The notes beneath the pieces were generated by a model. That model made no database searches, was not told where the DNA came from, and was given only the letters and a program-made list of their open reading frames with translations. A program made the translations under genes and the position numbers. Of a stretch of 37,905 bases of DNA, positions 24,840 to 32,922 are shown one piece after another. This DNA comes from Brevundimonas sp. (lineage in GTDB: Bacteria; Pseudomonadota; Alphaproteobacteria; Caulobacterales; Caulobacteraceae), in assembly GCF_030656255.1 (NCBI RefSeq), contig NZ_JAUSOE010000052.1, positions 1 to 37,905 of the forward strand, in the 5' to 3' direction. Within the stretch, counting starts at the first letter, position 1, and every line of letters begins with the position of its first letter.

Positions 24840-26540
24840 ATGCCCCTGTCGCGCATCACCCTGGCGGCCCTGGCCGCTGTTTCGCTGGTCGGAGTCGCAA
24901 TGCCGGCGATGGCGCGACAGGCTCAAGCATCGCCACAAAGCTCCACGGCTGCCCTGACGCCGCCCAAGCTGATCGTCACCATCGTGGTGGATCAGTTCAG
25001 CGCCAATCTGTTCGACCAGTATCGCGGCCGCTACACCGGCGGCCTGCGCCGGATGGCGGACCAGGGTCTGGTGTCGATCAACGGTTATCAGACCCACGGC
25101 CTGACCGAGACCTGCCCCGGCCATGCGACCATCCTGACCGGCGTTCATCCCAGCGAGGCGGGCATCCCGGCCAACGACTGGATCGACGGCAAGACCGGCA
25201 AGGATGTCTATTGCCTGGCCGCGCCGCAGAACCATCTGGCCCACGGACGCGACGACACCGACAACGGCCCGGTCGGGCCTGAACAGTTGCGCGCCACCAC
25301 CCTGGGCGACTGGCTGAAGACCGTCAGTCCCGACAGCAAGGTGTTCGCGGTTTCCGGCAAGGATCGGGGCGCCATCAACCTGGCCGGCCATCAGGGCCGG
25401 GCCTTCTGGTTCACCGAGGGTTTCGGCCTGACCACCTATGTCGAACCGGGCGAGACGGCTGACGCCAAGCTGGCGCCGGTCGCGGACTTCAATCGCGACT
25501 TCCGCCTGGGCATGAGCCTGGCGCCCGTCGCCTGGGATTACACGAATGACCAGTGCCGCGCCCTGGCCGGCGACTGGACCATTCGCGGCCAGACCTTCCA
25601 TTCCACCCTGCCGCCGGCGGGGCTGAAGTTCGACACCTCGCCCCTGCTGGACGAGCAGACGCTGAAGGCCGCCGAATACCTGCTGGACACCCAAAAGCTG
25701 GGGCAGGGGGCGGCGACCGACATGCTGGGCGTCAGCCTATCGGCGACGGATCGGATCGGCCATATGTTCGGCACCCAGGGGCCGGAGATGTGCGAACAGA
25801 TGCTGCGGCTGGATACGGCCCTGGGCGAGTTCCTGGACCGGCTGGCCCAGGTTCCCGGCGGCGCCTTGGTGGTGCTGACGGCGGACCATGGCGGTTCGGA
25901 CTTTGTTGAGCGGCTGCACGACCACGGCTATCCCCACGCGCGCCGCGCCGATCTGGCCGCGATCCAGGGCGTGAACGACGCGCTGAAGGCCCGTTTCAAT
26001 CTGGACGCCGATCCGCTTCAGGCCGGCGGCAGCGGCCTGATGGTGGCCGACGCCCAGCATCGGTCGCTGCCCGATCCGCTGCGGACCCAGGTGGCCGAGG
26101 CGGCCGTCGAACTGCTGCGCGCTCTGCCGGACGTGGGGTTTGCAGAAACGCGCGACCGGCTGCTGGCCGAACCCCTGCCGGCCACGAACGAGCCCGAAAT
26201 GATGAGCCTGCGCGAGCGGATGCGCCTGTCCACCGTGGCCGAGCGGTCGCCCGACATCCAGTTTTCCTTCGCCCAGAACGTCAATGCAGGCGGCCGGGTC
26301 GGAAGCACCCTGGCCGGGCACGGCAGCCCGTTCGAATACGATCGTCGCGTGCCGATCATCTTTTGGTGGCCAGGCGCGACCGGCGAGGAACGCTTCCTGC
26401 CCATCCGCACCATCGACATCGCCCCCACCCTGGCGCATGTGATCGGGGTGGCGACGCCCAAGGTCGAAGGGCGCTGCATCGACCTGAACGGCTTCGCCGT
26501 GGCCGACTGTCCCGTGACGGAGACGACCCCGGCGCGATAA
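24840..26540 (+). CDS. Secreted alkaline phosphatase, PhoK/PafA-like
   Basis: Periplasmic or secreted phosphomonoesterase of 566 residues in the alkaline phosphatase / nucleotide pyrophosphatase superfamily. The signal peptide (LAALAAVSLVGVAMPAMA) is cleaved near residue 25. Metal ligands and catalytic residues are readable: Asp51 in TIVVDQF; nucleophile Thr91 in LTETCPGHATILTG; Asn in IPANDW; the K-x-R phosphate pair in SGKDRGA typical of Thr-type PafA and PhoK; and TADHGGSD with LHDHGYPH. The length matches Sphingomonas PhoK (about 560). It releases phosphate from monoesters. The Pho box candidate upstream fits induction by phosphate starvation. A related diesterase activity cannot be excluded. 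Confidence 0.88.
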   Translation: MPLSRITLAALAAVSLVGVAMPAMARQAQASPQSSTAALTPPKLIVTIVVDQFSANLFDQYRGRYTGGLRRMADQGLVSINGYQTHGLTETCPGHATILTGVHPSEAGIPANDWIDGKTGKDVYCLAAPQNHLAHGRDDTDNGPVGPEQLRATTLGDWLKTVSPDSKVFAVSGKDRGAINLAGHQGRAFWFTEGFGLTTYVEPGETADAKLAPVADFNRDFRLGMSLAPVAWDYTNDQCRALAGDWTIRGQTFHSTLPPAGLKFDTSPLLDEQTLKAAEYLLDTQKLGQGAATDMLGVSLSATDRIGHMFGTQGPEMCEQMLRLDTALGEFLDRLAQVPGGALVVLTADHGGSDFVERLHDHGYPHARRADLAAIQGVNDALKARFNLDADPLQAGGSGLMVADAQHRSLPDPLRTQVAEAAVELLRALPDVGFAETRDRLLAEPLPATNEPEMMSLRERMRLSTVAERSPDIQFSFAQNVNAGGRVGSTLAGHGSPFEYDRRVPIIFWWPGATGEERFLPIRTIDIAPTLAHVIGVATPKVEGRCIDLNGFAVADCPVTETTPAR

Positions 26541-26571
26541 ACTCCTGTTTCGCGTCGTAAACTCGTGTTTC
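26538..26571. repeat. Tandem 14-bp repeat overlapping the phosphatase stop codon
   Basis: TAAACTCCTGTTTC (26538-26551) and TAAACTCGTGTTTC (26558-26571) differ at one base and start 20 bases apart, two helical turns. The first copy includes the TAA stop. Each unit has AAAC / GTTT arms, and the first can form a bulged hairpin with flanking CGCG. It may be a paired operator or 3'-end structure. Confidence 0.5.
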
Positions 26572-26595
26572 CCAGCGGGGGCGTGACCTTACGTC

Positions 26596-26688
26596 GGGGA
26601 CGTTTCATCGGCAGAAGGGGACAAATCGTCCAACCGTCCCTTCGGGGCGTGATTTGGGCGGCCTCAGAAGCGAACAGGAAACGTCCCC
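26596..26688 (+). promoter_or_regulatory. Leader of pyk with 11-bp inverted repeat over the RBS
   Basis: GGGGACGTTTC (26596-26606) is perfectly complementary to GAAACGTCCCC (26678-26688), which ends at the base before the pyk ATG and contains part of the AGGAAA ribosome site. If both arms are transcribed, pairing would hide the start region. The 71-base loop includes the GGAC-N5-GTCC dyad at 26619-26631. Confidence 0.5.
26619..26631. promoter_or_regulatory. GGAC-N5-GTCC dyad upstream of pyk
   Basis: GGACAAATCGTCC, both arms perfect, followed by AAC exactly as at ompW. It lies 57 bases before the pyk ATG. It is the third locus in the window with this dyad. Confidence 0.45.
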
Positions 26689-28134
26689 ATGAACAGAGCC
26701 CGCCGCGCCCGCATCGTCGCGACCCTGGGTCCCGCGAGCCGTGCCCCCGGCACGGTCAAGACCCTGGCCCAGGCGGGGGTGGACGTCTTCCGCCTGAACT
26801 TCAGCCACGGCACGCACGAAGATCACGCCGCCGCCCTGAAGGCTGTGCGCGGCGCCGAGATGGCGCTTCAGCGTCCGCTGGGCGTACTGGCCGACCTGCA
26901 GGGGCCCAAGCTGCGGCTGGGTCGGTTCAAGGATGTCGAGATCGCGGTCAGGCCGGGCCACAAGATGCGGTTCGATCTGGACCCGACGCCCGGCGACGAA
27001 ACCCGGGTGCAGATGCCGCATCCCGAAATCTTTAAGGCCCTGCGCACCGGCATGCTGCTGCTGCTGGACGACGGCCGGGTGCGGCTGCGGGTCAACGACC
27101 GGACCGATGACTGGGCCGATGTGACGGTCGAGAGCGGCACCAAACTGTCGGACCGCAAGGGCGTGGCCGTGCCCGAGGCCGTCATTCCCGTCTCGGCCCT
27201 GACCCCCAAGGACCGCGAGGACCTGGCCTTCGCCCTGCGTCAGGGCGTGGACTGGGTGGCGCTCAGCTTCGTGCAGAAGCCTGAGGACATGGCCGAGTTG
27301 AAGCGGATCGTGAACGGTCAGGCGGCTTGCCTGGCCAAGATCGAGAAGCCGGCGGCCCTGGCCGATCTGGAGGCCATCCTCGACTATTGTGACGGGGTCA
27401 TGGTGGCGCGGGGCGACCTGGGCGTCGAGCTGGACCCCGAGGACGTGCCGGTGGCGCAGAAGCAGATCGTGCGCGCGGCCCGAAACCGCGGCGTGCCGGT
27501 GATCGTGGCGACCCAGATGCTGGAATCCATGACCAGCGCCCCTTCGCCTACGCGGGCTGAGGCCACCGACGTGGCCAATGCGGTCTATGAGGGCGCCGAC
27601 GCCCTGATGCTGTCGGCCGAGACTGCCTCGGGCGACTATCCGCTGGAATCCGTCGAGATCATGAGCCGGATCATCGAGCGGGTCGAACGCGATCCGATGT
27701 GGCCCAAGCTGATGGGCGCCGAACACGCCGGCATGGACGAACATGACGTCGACGCCCTGGTCGGGGCTGCGGCCATGGCGGCCAATGCGCCGTCCACCGG
27801 TTGTCTGGTGGTCTTCACCACCCTGGGCGGCACCGCCCGGCGAATGGCGCGCGAGCGGCCGCTGAAGCCGATCCTGGTCTTGACGCCCAATCCGAATACG
27901 GCCCGCCGCTTGGCTCTGGTGTGGGGTCTGGAGCCGCGCCTGGGCGATCAGCCCGATTCGCTGGAAGCCGTCACCGACGACGCTGTGGAAGGGGCGGTCC
28001 GATACGGTTTGGCCGAGCCCGGCCAACGCATCCTGATCCTGGCCGGCACCCCCTTCGGGGCGCCGGGCGCGGCCAATCTGCTGCGTCTCGCCCATGCGCC
28101 GGCGGCTAAGGCCAAGGGCCGCAAGAAGGGCTGA
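26689..28134 (+). CDS. pyk: Pyruvate kinase
   Basis: Converts phosphoenolpyruvate and ADP to pyruvate and ATP, the last step of glycolysis or Entner-Doudoroff flux; 481 residues, cytoplasmic. Conserved segments are TLGPASRAPGTVKTLAQAGV, FRLNFSHGTHEDH, LADLQGPKLRLG, the active-site Lys in AKIEKPAALADLEAI, VMVARGDLGVEL with metal-binding Glu/Asp nearby, and ATQMLESM followed by PTRAEATDVANAV. The C-terminal allosteric-type domain (CLVVFTTLGGTARRMA) is complete. The tail is unusually basic (KAKGRKKG). Upstream are an inverted repeat reaching the ATG and a shared dyad, suggesting regulated expression. Confidence 0.96.
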   Translation: MNRARRARIVATLGPASRAPGTVKTLAQAGVDVFRLNFSHGTHEDHAAALKAVRGAEMALQRPLGVLADLQGPKLRLGRFKDVEIAVRPGHKMRFDLDPTPGDETRVQMPHPEIFKALRTGMLLLLDDGRVRLRVNDRTDDWADVTVESGTKLSDRKGVAVPEAVIPVSALTPKDREDLAFALRQGVDWVALSFVQKPEDMAELKRIVNGQAACLAKIEKPAALADLEAILDYCDGVMVARGDLGVELDPEDVPVAQKQIVRAARNRGVPVIVATQMLESMTSAPSPTRAEATDVANAVYEGADALMLSAETASGDYPLESVEIMSRIIERVERDPMWPKLMGAEHAGMDEHDVDALVGAAAMAANAPSTGCLVVFTTLGGTARRMARERPLKPILVLTPNPNTARRLALVWGLEPRLGDQPDSLEAVTDDAVEGAVRYGLAEPGQRILILAGTPFGAPGAANLLRLAHAPAAKAKGRKKG

Positions 28135-28206
28135 GGCGGTCCTTTTGCGGAAAGCTGGCGCGGGCGAACTATAACGCTACTGTGCGCCGATGAATCGGCG
28201 GCCCGA

Positions 28207-29244
28207 ATGATCAAATACATCGGCTCCAAACGCGCCCTGCTGGGGCATGTGACCGGCGTGGTGACGGGGCTTCTGCCGCAGGGCGGCCAGGTCTGTGATC
28301 TGTTTTCAGGCACAGCCCGCGTCGGTCATGCGCTGAAGAAACAGGGGTTTCAGGTCTGGTCCAACGACCACAACGCCTATGCCCACATCCTGGCGACCGC
28401 CTATGTCCAGGCGGATCGCGAGCGCTGGGTCGAACGGGCGGAGACGGTGCTGGCCGAACTGCGGACGGTGACGCCGCAGGCCGGCTGGTTCACCCAGGCC
28501 TTCTGCCACGACGCCCGCTATTTCCATCCCGACAATGGCGCGCGCATCGACGCCCTGCGCGACCGGATCGAGGCCATGGGGCTGGAACCCGAGCTGAAGG
28601 CCATCGTCCTGGTCAGTCTGATGGAGGCGGCGGACCGGGTCGATTCCACGGCCGGGGTGCAGATGGCCTATATGAAACAGTGGGCGCCGCGCGCGCTGAA
28701 GCCGCTGGAGCTGCGCCTGCCGGACCTGCTGCCGTCGGTCGGGTCGCCGTGCCGCGCGACCCAGGGCGACGCCGTCGAAATGGCCGAACAGGTCGAGGCG
28801 GACCTCGTCTATCTGGACCCGCCGTATAACCAGCACTCCTACCTGGCCAACTACCACTGCTGGGAAAGCCTGGTGCTGTGGGACCGGCCCGAAACCTATG
28901 GGATCGCCAACAAGCGGGTGGACGTGAAGACCCGCAAGAGCGCCTTCAACAGCCGCCCCGGCATCGGCCCGGCGCTGCGGACGGTGATCGAACGGGTGCG
29001 CGCGCCCAACCTGATCGTCAGCTTCAATGATGAAGGCTATCTGAGCCGGGCCGACCTGGTCGAGATGCTGTCGTCGCGCGGCCATGTGCAGGTCGTTGAA
29101 ATCATCCACCCCCGCTATGTCGGCGCCCGGATCGGCATCCATAATCCCAAGGGCGTCAAGGTGGGCCAGGTGGGCCGTCTGAAGAACGTCGAACACCTGT
29201 TCGTCGTCACGGATCGCCCGGTCGAACTGTCGGCCGCCGCCTGA
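28207..29244 (+). CDS. Orphan DNA adenine methyltransferase, D12 class
   Basis: N6-adenine DNA methyltransferase of 345 residues. Motifs of the D12/Dam class are in order: IKYIGSKRALLGHV (motif X), VCDLFSGTARVGHALKKQG (SAM-binding motif I), and VYLDPPYNQHSYLANY (catalytic DPPY, about residue 200). No restriction endonuclease gene is adjacent, so it is an orphan or housekeeping enzyme. It is not the GANTC enzyme CcrM, which belongs to another class. Start ATG 28207 gives MIKYIGSK directly, although the ribosome site is weak. A near-perfect palindrome follows 20 bases after the stop. Its target sequence is unknown. Confidence 0.9.
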   Translation: MIKYIGSKRALLGHVTGVVTGLLPQGGQVCDLFSGTARVGHALKKQGFQVWSNDHNAYAHILATAYVQADRERWVERAETVLAELRTVTPQAGWFTQAFCHDARYFHPDNGARIDALRDRIEAMGLEPELKAIVLVSLMEAADRVDSTAGVQMAYMKQWAPRALKPLELRLPDLLPSVGSPCRATQGDAVEMAEQVEADLVYLDPPYNQHSYLANYHCWESLVLWDRPETYGIANKRVDVKTRKSAFNSRPGIGPALRTVIERVRAPNLIVSFNDEGYLSRADLVEMLSSRGHVQVVEIIHPRYVGARIGIHNPKGVKVGQVGRLKNVEHLFVVTDRPVELSAAA

Positions 29245-29263
29245 TTGCAAATGGGTTTTCGCA

Positions 29264-29289
29264 GACTGTGTCGGGAACCCGACACAGTC
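29264..29289. promoter_or_regulatory. Perfect 12-bp inverted repeat between MTase and small membrane protein
   Basis: GACTGTGTCGGG (29264-29275) and CCCGACACAGTC (29278-29289) are perfect complements separated by AA. The element sits 19 bases after the methyltransferase stop and just upstream of the ribosome site (GAGGAG, 29299-29304) of the next gene. No T run follows, so it may be an operator, a 5'-leader hairpin or a weak terminator. Confidence 0.65.
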
Positions 29290-29306
29290 GATGTCGTTGA
29301 GGAGAC

Positions 29307-29615
29307 ATGCAACCGCTTGTCTCTCAAACCCCGGCCTCCACGCGCGAAGAGGACTACCGCCTGCGGTCCGCGCCGGAGCCGAAGTCATGGGTATCGGCTG
29401 AACCGGTCGTGGAGATTTCGTCGGATCGGCTGGCTTCGCGCATCTATCCGCACAACGCCGAACGGTTTGGACGGCGCGAGCCGGCGGCGACCGAGACCGC
29501 TCAGGATGACGTCGAGCCCAGTCTGGGTCAGCCGCCGCACTGGATGATGATGTTGGCGGGCGCCGCCGTGGCCGCCCTGATGGGCGCCTTGCTGGGCGGC
29601 TTTATGCACATCTGA
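29307..29615 (+). CDS. Small membrane-anchored hypothetical protein
   Basis: A 102-residue protein with a soluble, charged N-terminal region of about 75 residues and one C-terminal hydrophobic helix (MMMLAGAAVAALMGALLGGFMHI). It is therefore probably tail-anchored or a single-pass membrane protein. The ATG at 29307 has GAGGAG three bases upstream, which strongly supports the start. It lies after the D12 methyltransferase, separated by a 26-base inverted repeat, and converges on rnhB. I do not recognise the family. Confidence 0.75.
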   Translation: MQPLVSQTPASTREEDYRLRSAPEPKSWVSAEPVVEISSDRLASRIYPHNAERFGRREPAATETAQDDVEPSLGQPPHWMMMLAGAAVAALMGALLGGFMHI

Positions 29616-29631
29616 CGCGCCGGTCCGCGCT

Positions 29632-30273
29632 TCAGACCTGTTCCAGCAAAGCCTTGATCGGCGACCAGCTGCGTCGGTGCGCCGGGCAGGGACCCAATGA
29701 CTTCAGCGCCGCCTGATGAATGGGGGCGTTGTAGCCCTTGTGTCCGGCGAAGCCGTAGCCGGGATACTGGGCGTCCAGTTCGATCATCAGCCGATCCCGC
29801 GCCGTCTTGGCCAGGATCGACGCCGCCGCGATGGACAGGGACAGGCCGTCTCCGCCCACCACCGTCTGAATCTCGCACGGGAGTTTGAAACGATAGTTGC
29901 CGTCCACCAGTGCCGCGACCGGCTGGACCTGCAAGGCCTCGATGGCGCGGCACATGGCCAGGCCCGTGGCGTGCAGGATGTTCAGTTCCTCGATCTCTTC
30001 CACCGACGCAAACCCGACGCCCCAGGCGACGGCGCGGGCCTTGATTTCGGGTTCGAGGGCGGCGCGCCGCTTTTCGGTCAGGGCCTTTGAGTCGTCGATG
30101 CCCCGCGGCAGATCGTCGGGGTTCAGGATCACCGCCGCAGCCGACACCGGCCCCGCCCACGGCCCGCGCCCCGCCTCGTCCACGCCGCAGACGGGGCCGT
30201 TGACGCGCTGGATCAGCACGGTCTCGAGCGCGAGAGTGGGGAAGGCTTTCGGATTCGCGGGGGCTTTAGCCAT
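29632..30273 (-). CDS. rnhB: Ribonuclease HII
   Basis: Removes RNA from RNA-DNA hybrids, including single ribonucleotides left in DNA; 213 residues, cytoplasmic. Active-site acidic residues are visible in [16 protein letters not shown] (Asp and Glu), ALVDGNYRF (Asp) and [11 protein letters not shown] (Asp). [19 protein letters not shown] and [10 protein letters not shown] are typical RnhB sequences. ATG 30273 ([11 protein letters not shown]) is chosen over an upstream GTG at 30288. It is convergent with the small membrane protein gene, 16 bases apart. Confidence 0.94.
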   Translation of the reverse strand: MAKAPANPKAFPTLALETVLIQRVNGPVCGVDEAGRGPWAGPVSAAAVILNPDDLPRGIDDSKALTEKRRAALEPEIKARAVAWGVGFASVEEIEELNILHATGLAMCRAIEALQVQPVAALVDGNYRFKLPCEIQTVVGGDGLSLSIAAASILAKTARDRLMIELDAQYPGYGFAGHKGYNAPIHQAALKSLGPCPAHRRSWSPIKALLEQV

Positions 30274-30345
30274 GGCCCGCCATCGCACGAACCTGGGCGT
30301 GACGGAAGCGGAGCATTAGGCGTTTTGCGGAGCGGTCTGGTTCGC

Positions 30346-31758
30346 CTACTTGGCGCACGTCCTATCGCCGGGGCTAGTCGAGGCGGAGAAGGCCTGAATC
30401 TCCTCTACCGCGCAGGCCTCAGCCGTCAGCAAGACGAAGTGCGGCGCGCCTTCAATACGCACGAACCTGACGACGCCCGCACGGGAGAGCTGCTCGGCAT
30501 GCGCGAGGGCTCCGGCATAGGGGGTCTTCGGATCCATATCGCCCTGGAGCACCAGAACGGGCGGCATGGACCGGGGGGTGACGCCGAAGGCGGCGTCGCG
30601 CGGATAGGCGAGCGACGCCCCGCCGATCAGTTGCGACGGGATGCTGCTGGTGAACAGCAATTCGGCTTCCTCGGCCGTGACCATATCGCGGGTCAGGTTG
30701 GGGCGGGCGTTGTTCTCAGACGCCGAGATCAGGGAGACCAGAGGGATGGAGGAGGCGGCCTGGGCAGCCTCGAAAGGCGCTCCGAAGCGCGCGAGCCGAC
30801 CTCTCGCTTCTTCCAGCTTCGACCAGTCGCCGACCCTTGCGCCTGCAATCACATCTGGGATGAGCGCCCGGGCGTCCTGACTGTTCAGAAGGGCGCCGAG
30901 GACCAGTTTGGGGCGACCGCCTGGGAACTTCGCCGCGATCTCCGGATCCTGTTCGAGCGCCTTCAGAGCGTCCACCGCCGACCCGCCGAGGCGTTGCCGA
31001 CAGTCGGCGTCCTGGTCGCAATCCGCCAGGACCTGGCGCCCGACCTCATCGACGACCTGGGAACGTCGGCTCAGGTCCCATACCTCATCGGCTTCAGGCG
31101 GGATGAGGGAGTCGAGAATGATGCTGTCGACCGGAGCAGGGTCCGCCACGACCCGCGAGCGCAAGACCAGCTGGGTGCCGTAGGAGACGCCGTAAAGGAC
31201 CGTCTTTCGGCCCGCCGAGACCTGGCCGATCAGGCCGTTCAGATCGTGCGCGGCATTGGTGATGGTGAAGGCCTGCGTCCACGCCGACCGGCTGTTGAGC
31301 AAATCGAAGCAGGTCTTCCATTCCGCCCCTTCCAGCTGATAACCGCCGGGCGAGGTCTCCGCCTCTTCCTCAACGCACAGCCGGCTCGAAAGGCCGGTTC
31401 CCCGGTGATCGGGGATGATCAGGTCGTAGCCGGGGAACGCGGTTCGAAGACGATCGATCAATGGATAGAAGCTGACGCCCGCTTCGCCGGGACCTCCGGC
31501 GATCAGCCAGACGTCCCCCTTGCTGAGGCCCCGCGCAGGAAATTTGCGCACGAAGAGATCGACCTGACCGGCGTCCGCTACAGCCGGATCCAGCGGGGCC
31601 TGCATCGTCGCGCAGAGGCTTCCCTCCAGCGCTTCGCCGACGGCCGCGTCGCGGCAAGGCGTGAAGTCGCCATCCGAAGCCTGCACAGCCAAGGGCAAGG
31701 CAAACACAGCCGCCGTCACTGCGGCGAACAGGGTGGGAATCTGCTTCTTCATTGTCAT
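30346..31758 (-). CDS. Secreted alpha/beta hydrolase, S33 peptidase/TAP-like
   Basis: Exported hydrolase of 470 residues. The signal peptide (LFAAVTAAVFALPLAVQA) ends near residue 27. The alpha/beta fold shows the oxyanion-hole segment LIAGGPGEAGVSF, IPDHRGTGLSS, nucleophile Ser in LYGVSYGTQ, catalytic Asp in LQGDMDPKTP and His in EGAPHFVLL. The arrangement and the C-terminal region resemble tripeptidyl-aminopeptidase-like members of family S33, usually specific for N-terminal Pro or small peptides. Many Cys suggest disulfides in the periplasm. The start may be ATG 31758 or ATG 31752. The substrate is unknown. Confidence 0.88.
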   Translation of the reverse strand: MTMKKQIPTLFAAVTAAVFALPLAVQASDGDFTPCRDAAVGEALEGSLCATMQAPLDPAVADAGQVDLFVRKFPARGLSKGDVWLIAGGPGEAGVSFYPLIDRLRTAFPGYDLIIPDHRGTGLSSRLCVEEEAETSPGGYQLEGAEWKTCFDLLNSRSAWTQAFTITNAAHDLNGLIGQVSAGRKTVLYGVSYGTQLVLRSRVVADPAPVDSIILDSLIPPEADEVWDLSRRSQVVDEVGRQVLADCDQDADCRQRLGGSAVDALKALEQDPEIAAKFPGGRPKLVLGALLNSQDARALIPDVIAGARVGDWSKLEEARGRLARFGAPFEAAQAASSIPLVSLISASENNARPNLTRDMVTAEEAELLFTSSIPSQLIGGASLAYPRDAAFGVTPRSMPPVLVLQGDMDPKTPYAGALAHAEQLSRAGVVRFVRIEGAPHFVLLTAEACAVEEIQAFSASTSPGDRTCAK

Positions 31759-31899
31759 GGGCGGGGCGTGACAGACTTTACCGATCGCTACAGCTTAACA
31801 ATTGATAATGATCCATGCGCCGGTCCGAGATTGGACACTCGGGAAGTCGCCGATGACTGGAAAGGCGACATTGGCGTTTTGCGGGGTTAGGCTTCAAAT

Positions 31900-32280
31900 A
31901 TGTCGACACCCCCAGCCAGTATCGCTCGCCTGATCGCCGGTGAGTTATCAGTCCTCACAGACGACAGCGTTAAGCAGGCCGTTCTTCACGGGCTTGTCGA
32001 TCCACGTCCGGTTACCCTCGACTGGGACTACGGAACTCCTGGACAGCAGTTCGAGGGTTGGGTCGTGTTCGACCACGAAGCGGAGTCAGATACCTTGATC
32101 GTCTACTGCGAGCATGGGTTCGGCCCCCTGTCGCCGTGGGGCTTGGTATTCGCCACCCTCGATCAGGGAAGCCGGTCGATGGGGATGGACAGCGGATGGT
32201 TTCGTTCATTCATGGAGGCATTCTGGGACTCCCACGCCGCCACACCGCTCGCCCAAAGCGGACAGTCCGAAAGTCGCTAA
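31900..32280 (+). CDS. Hypothetical protein
   Basis: A 126-residue acidic, Trp-rich soluble protein (DWDYGTPGQQFEGWVVFDHE; CEHGFGPLSPWGLVF; GMDSGWFRSFMEAFWDSHA). Codon use is less GC-rich than its neighbours, but the translation is protein-like throughout and the ATG is well placed. No domain is recognised. Its size and acidity would fit an immunity-like or small binding protein; that is speculation. It is convergent with the tag gene. Confidence 0.65.
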   Translation: MSTPPASIARLIAGELSVLTDDSVKQAVLHGLVDPRPVTLDWDYGTPGQQFEGWVVFDHEAESDTLIVYCEHGFGPLSPWGLVFATLDQGSRSMGMDSGWFRSFMEAFWDSHAATPLAQSGQSESR

Positions 32281-32328
32281 CGGTTCGATCTCCGTCCATC
32301 ATACAAGACCTGAATCCAGACCTTGGCG

Positions 32329-32922
32329 TCAGAGGCTCATCGCCCGGACTTCCCCATGTCGGAAGCAGGTCGTCTGGTGGTCGTTGACCATGCCCACCGC
32401 CTGCATGAAGGCGTAGACGATGACCGGGCCGCAGAAGTTGAAGCCGCGTTTCTTCAGGGCCTTGGCCATGGCGACGGATTGTTCGGTCTGGGTCGGGGCC
32501 TGGCGGAAGTCGGCGAAGGGGGTGTGGATCGGTTCGCCGCCGACGAAGGACCAGAGCCATTCGGAAAAGTCCTCTCCGTTTTCACGCATCTCAAGCCAGA
32601 TCTGGGCGCCCCGGATGGCGGCGTTGATCTTGGCGCGTGAGCGGATGATGCGAGCGTCGCCCAGCAGGCGCTGGATGTCGGCCTCGTCGTAGCGGGCGAC
32701 GATCTCGGGGTCGAAACCGCCGAAGGCGTCGCGGATGCCTTCGCGCTTTCGCAGGATGGTGATCCAGGCGAGGCCGGCCTGGAAGCCGTCGAGGACCAGC
32801 TTCTCCCACAGGGCGCGGGGGTCGCGTTCCGGCACGCCCCATTCGGTGTCGTGATAGGCGATGTAGAGCGGGTCTGTGGTCCCGCACCAGCCGCAGCGGC
32901 CCGAGGTGTCTGAGTCGGTCAT
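32329..32922 (-). CDS. tag: DNA-3-methyladenine glycosylase I
   Basis: Base-excision repair enzyme of 197 residues that removes 3-methyladenine from alkylated DNA. It matches E. coli Tag along its length: CGWCGTTDPLYIAYHDTEWG, LDGFQAGLAWITILRKRE, IQRLLGDARIIRSRAKI, WSFVGGEPI, SKALKKRGFNFCGP-like KALKKRGFNF, and AVGMVNDHQTTCFRHG. The zinc ligands are the first Cys and His (CGWC...YHD) and the C-terminal His and Cys (NDHQTTC). ATG 32922 is chosen; an upstream GTG would add non-conserved residues. It marks the last clearly chromosomal gene before the integrase. Confidence 0.95.
   Translation of the reverse strand: MTDSDTSGRCGWCGTTDPLYIAYHDTEWGVPERDPRALWEKLVLDGFQAGLAWITILRKREGIRDAFGGFDPEIVARYDEADIQRLLGDARIIRSRAKINAAIRGAQIWLEMRENGEDFSEWLWSFVGGEPIHTPFADFRQAPTQTEQSVAMAKALKKRGFNFCGPVIVYAFMQAVGMVNDHQTTCFRHGEVRAMSL

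Noticed and set aside
28192..28196. GAATC (GANTC, CcrM site) just upstream of the D12 methyltransferase
   Set aside because: A five-base degenerate site is frequent by chance; one copy gives no evidence of cell-cycle control.
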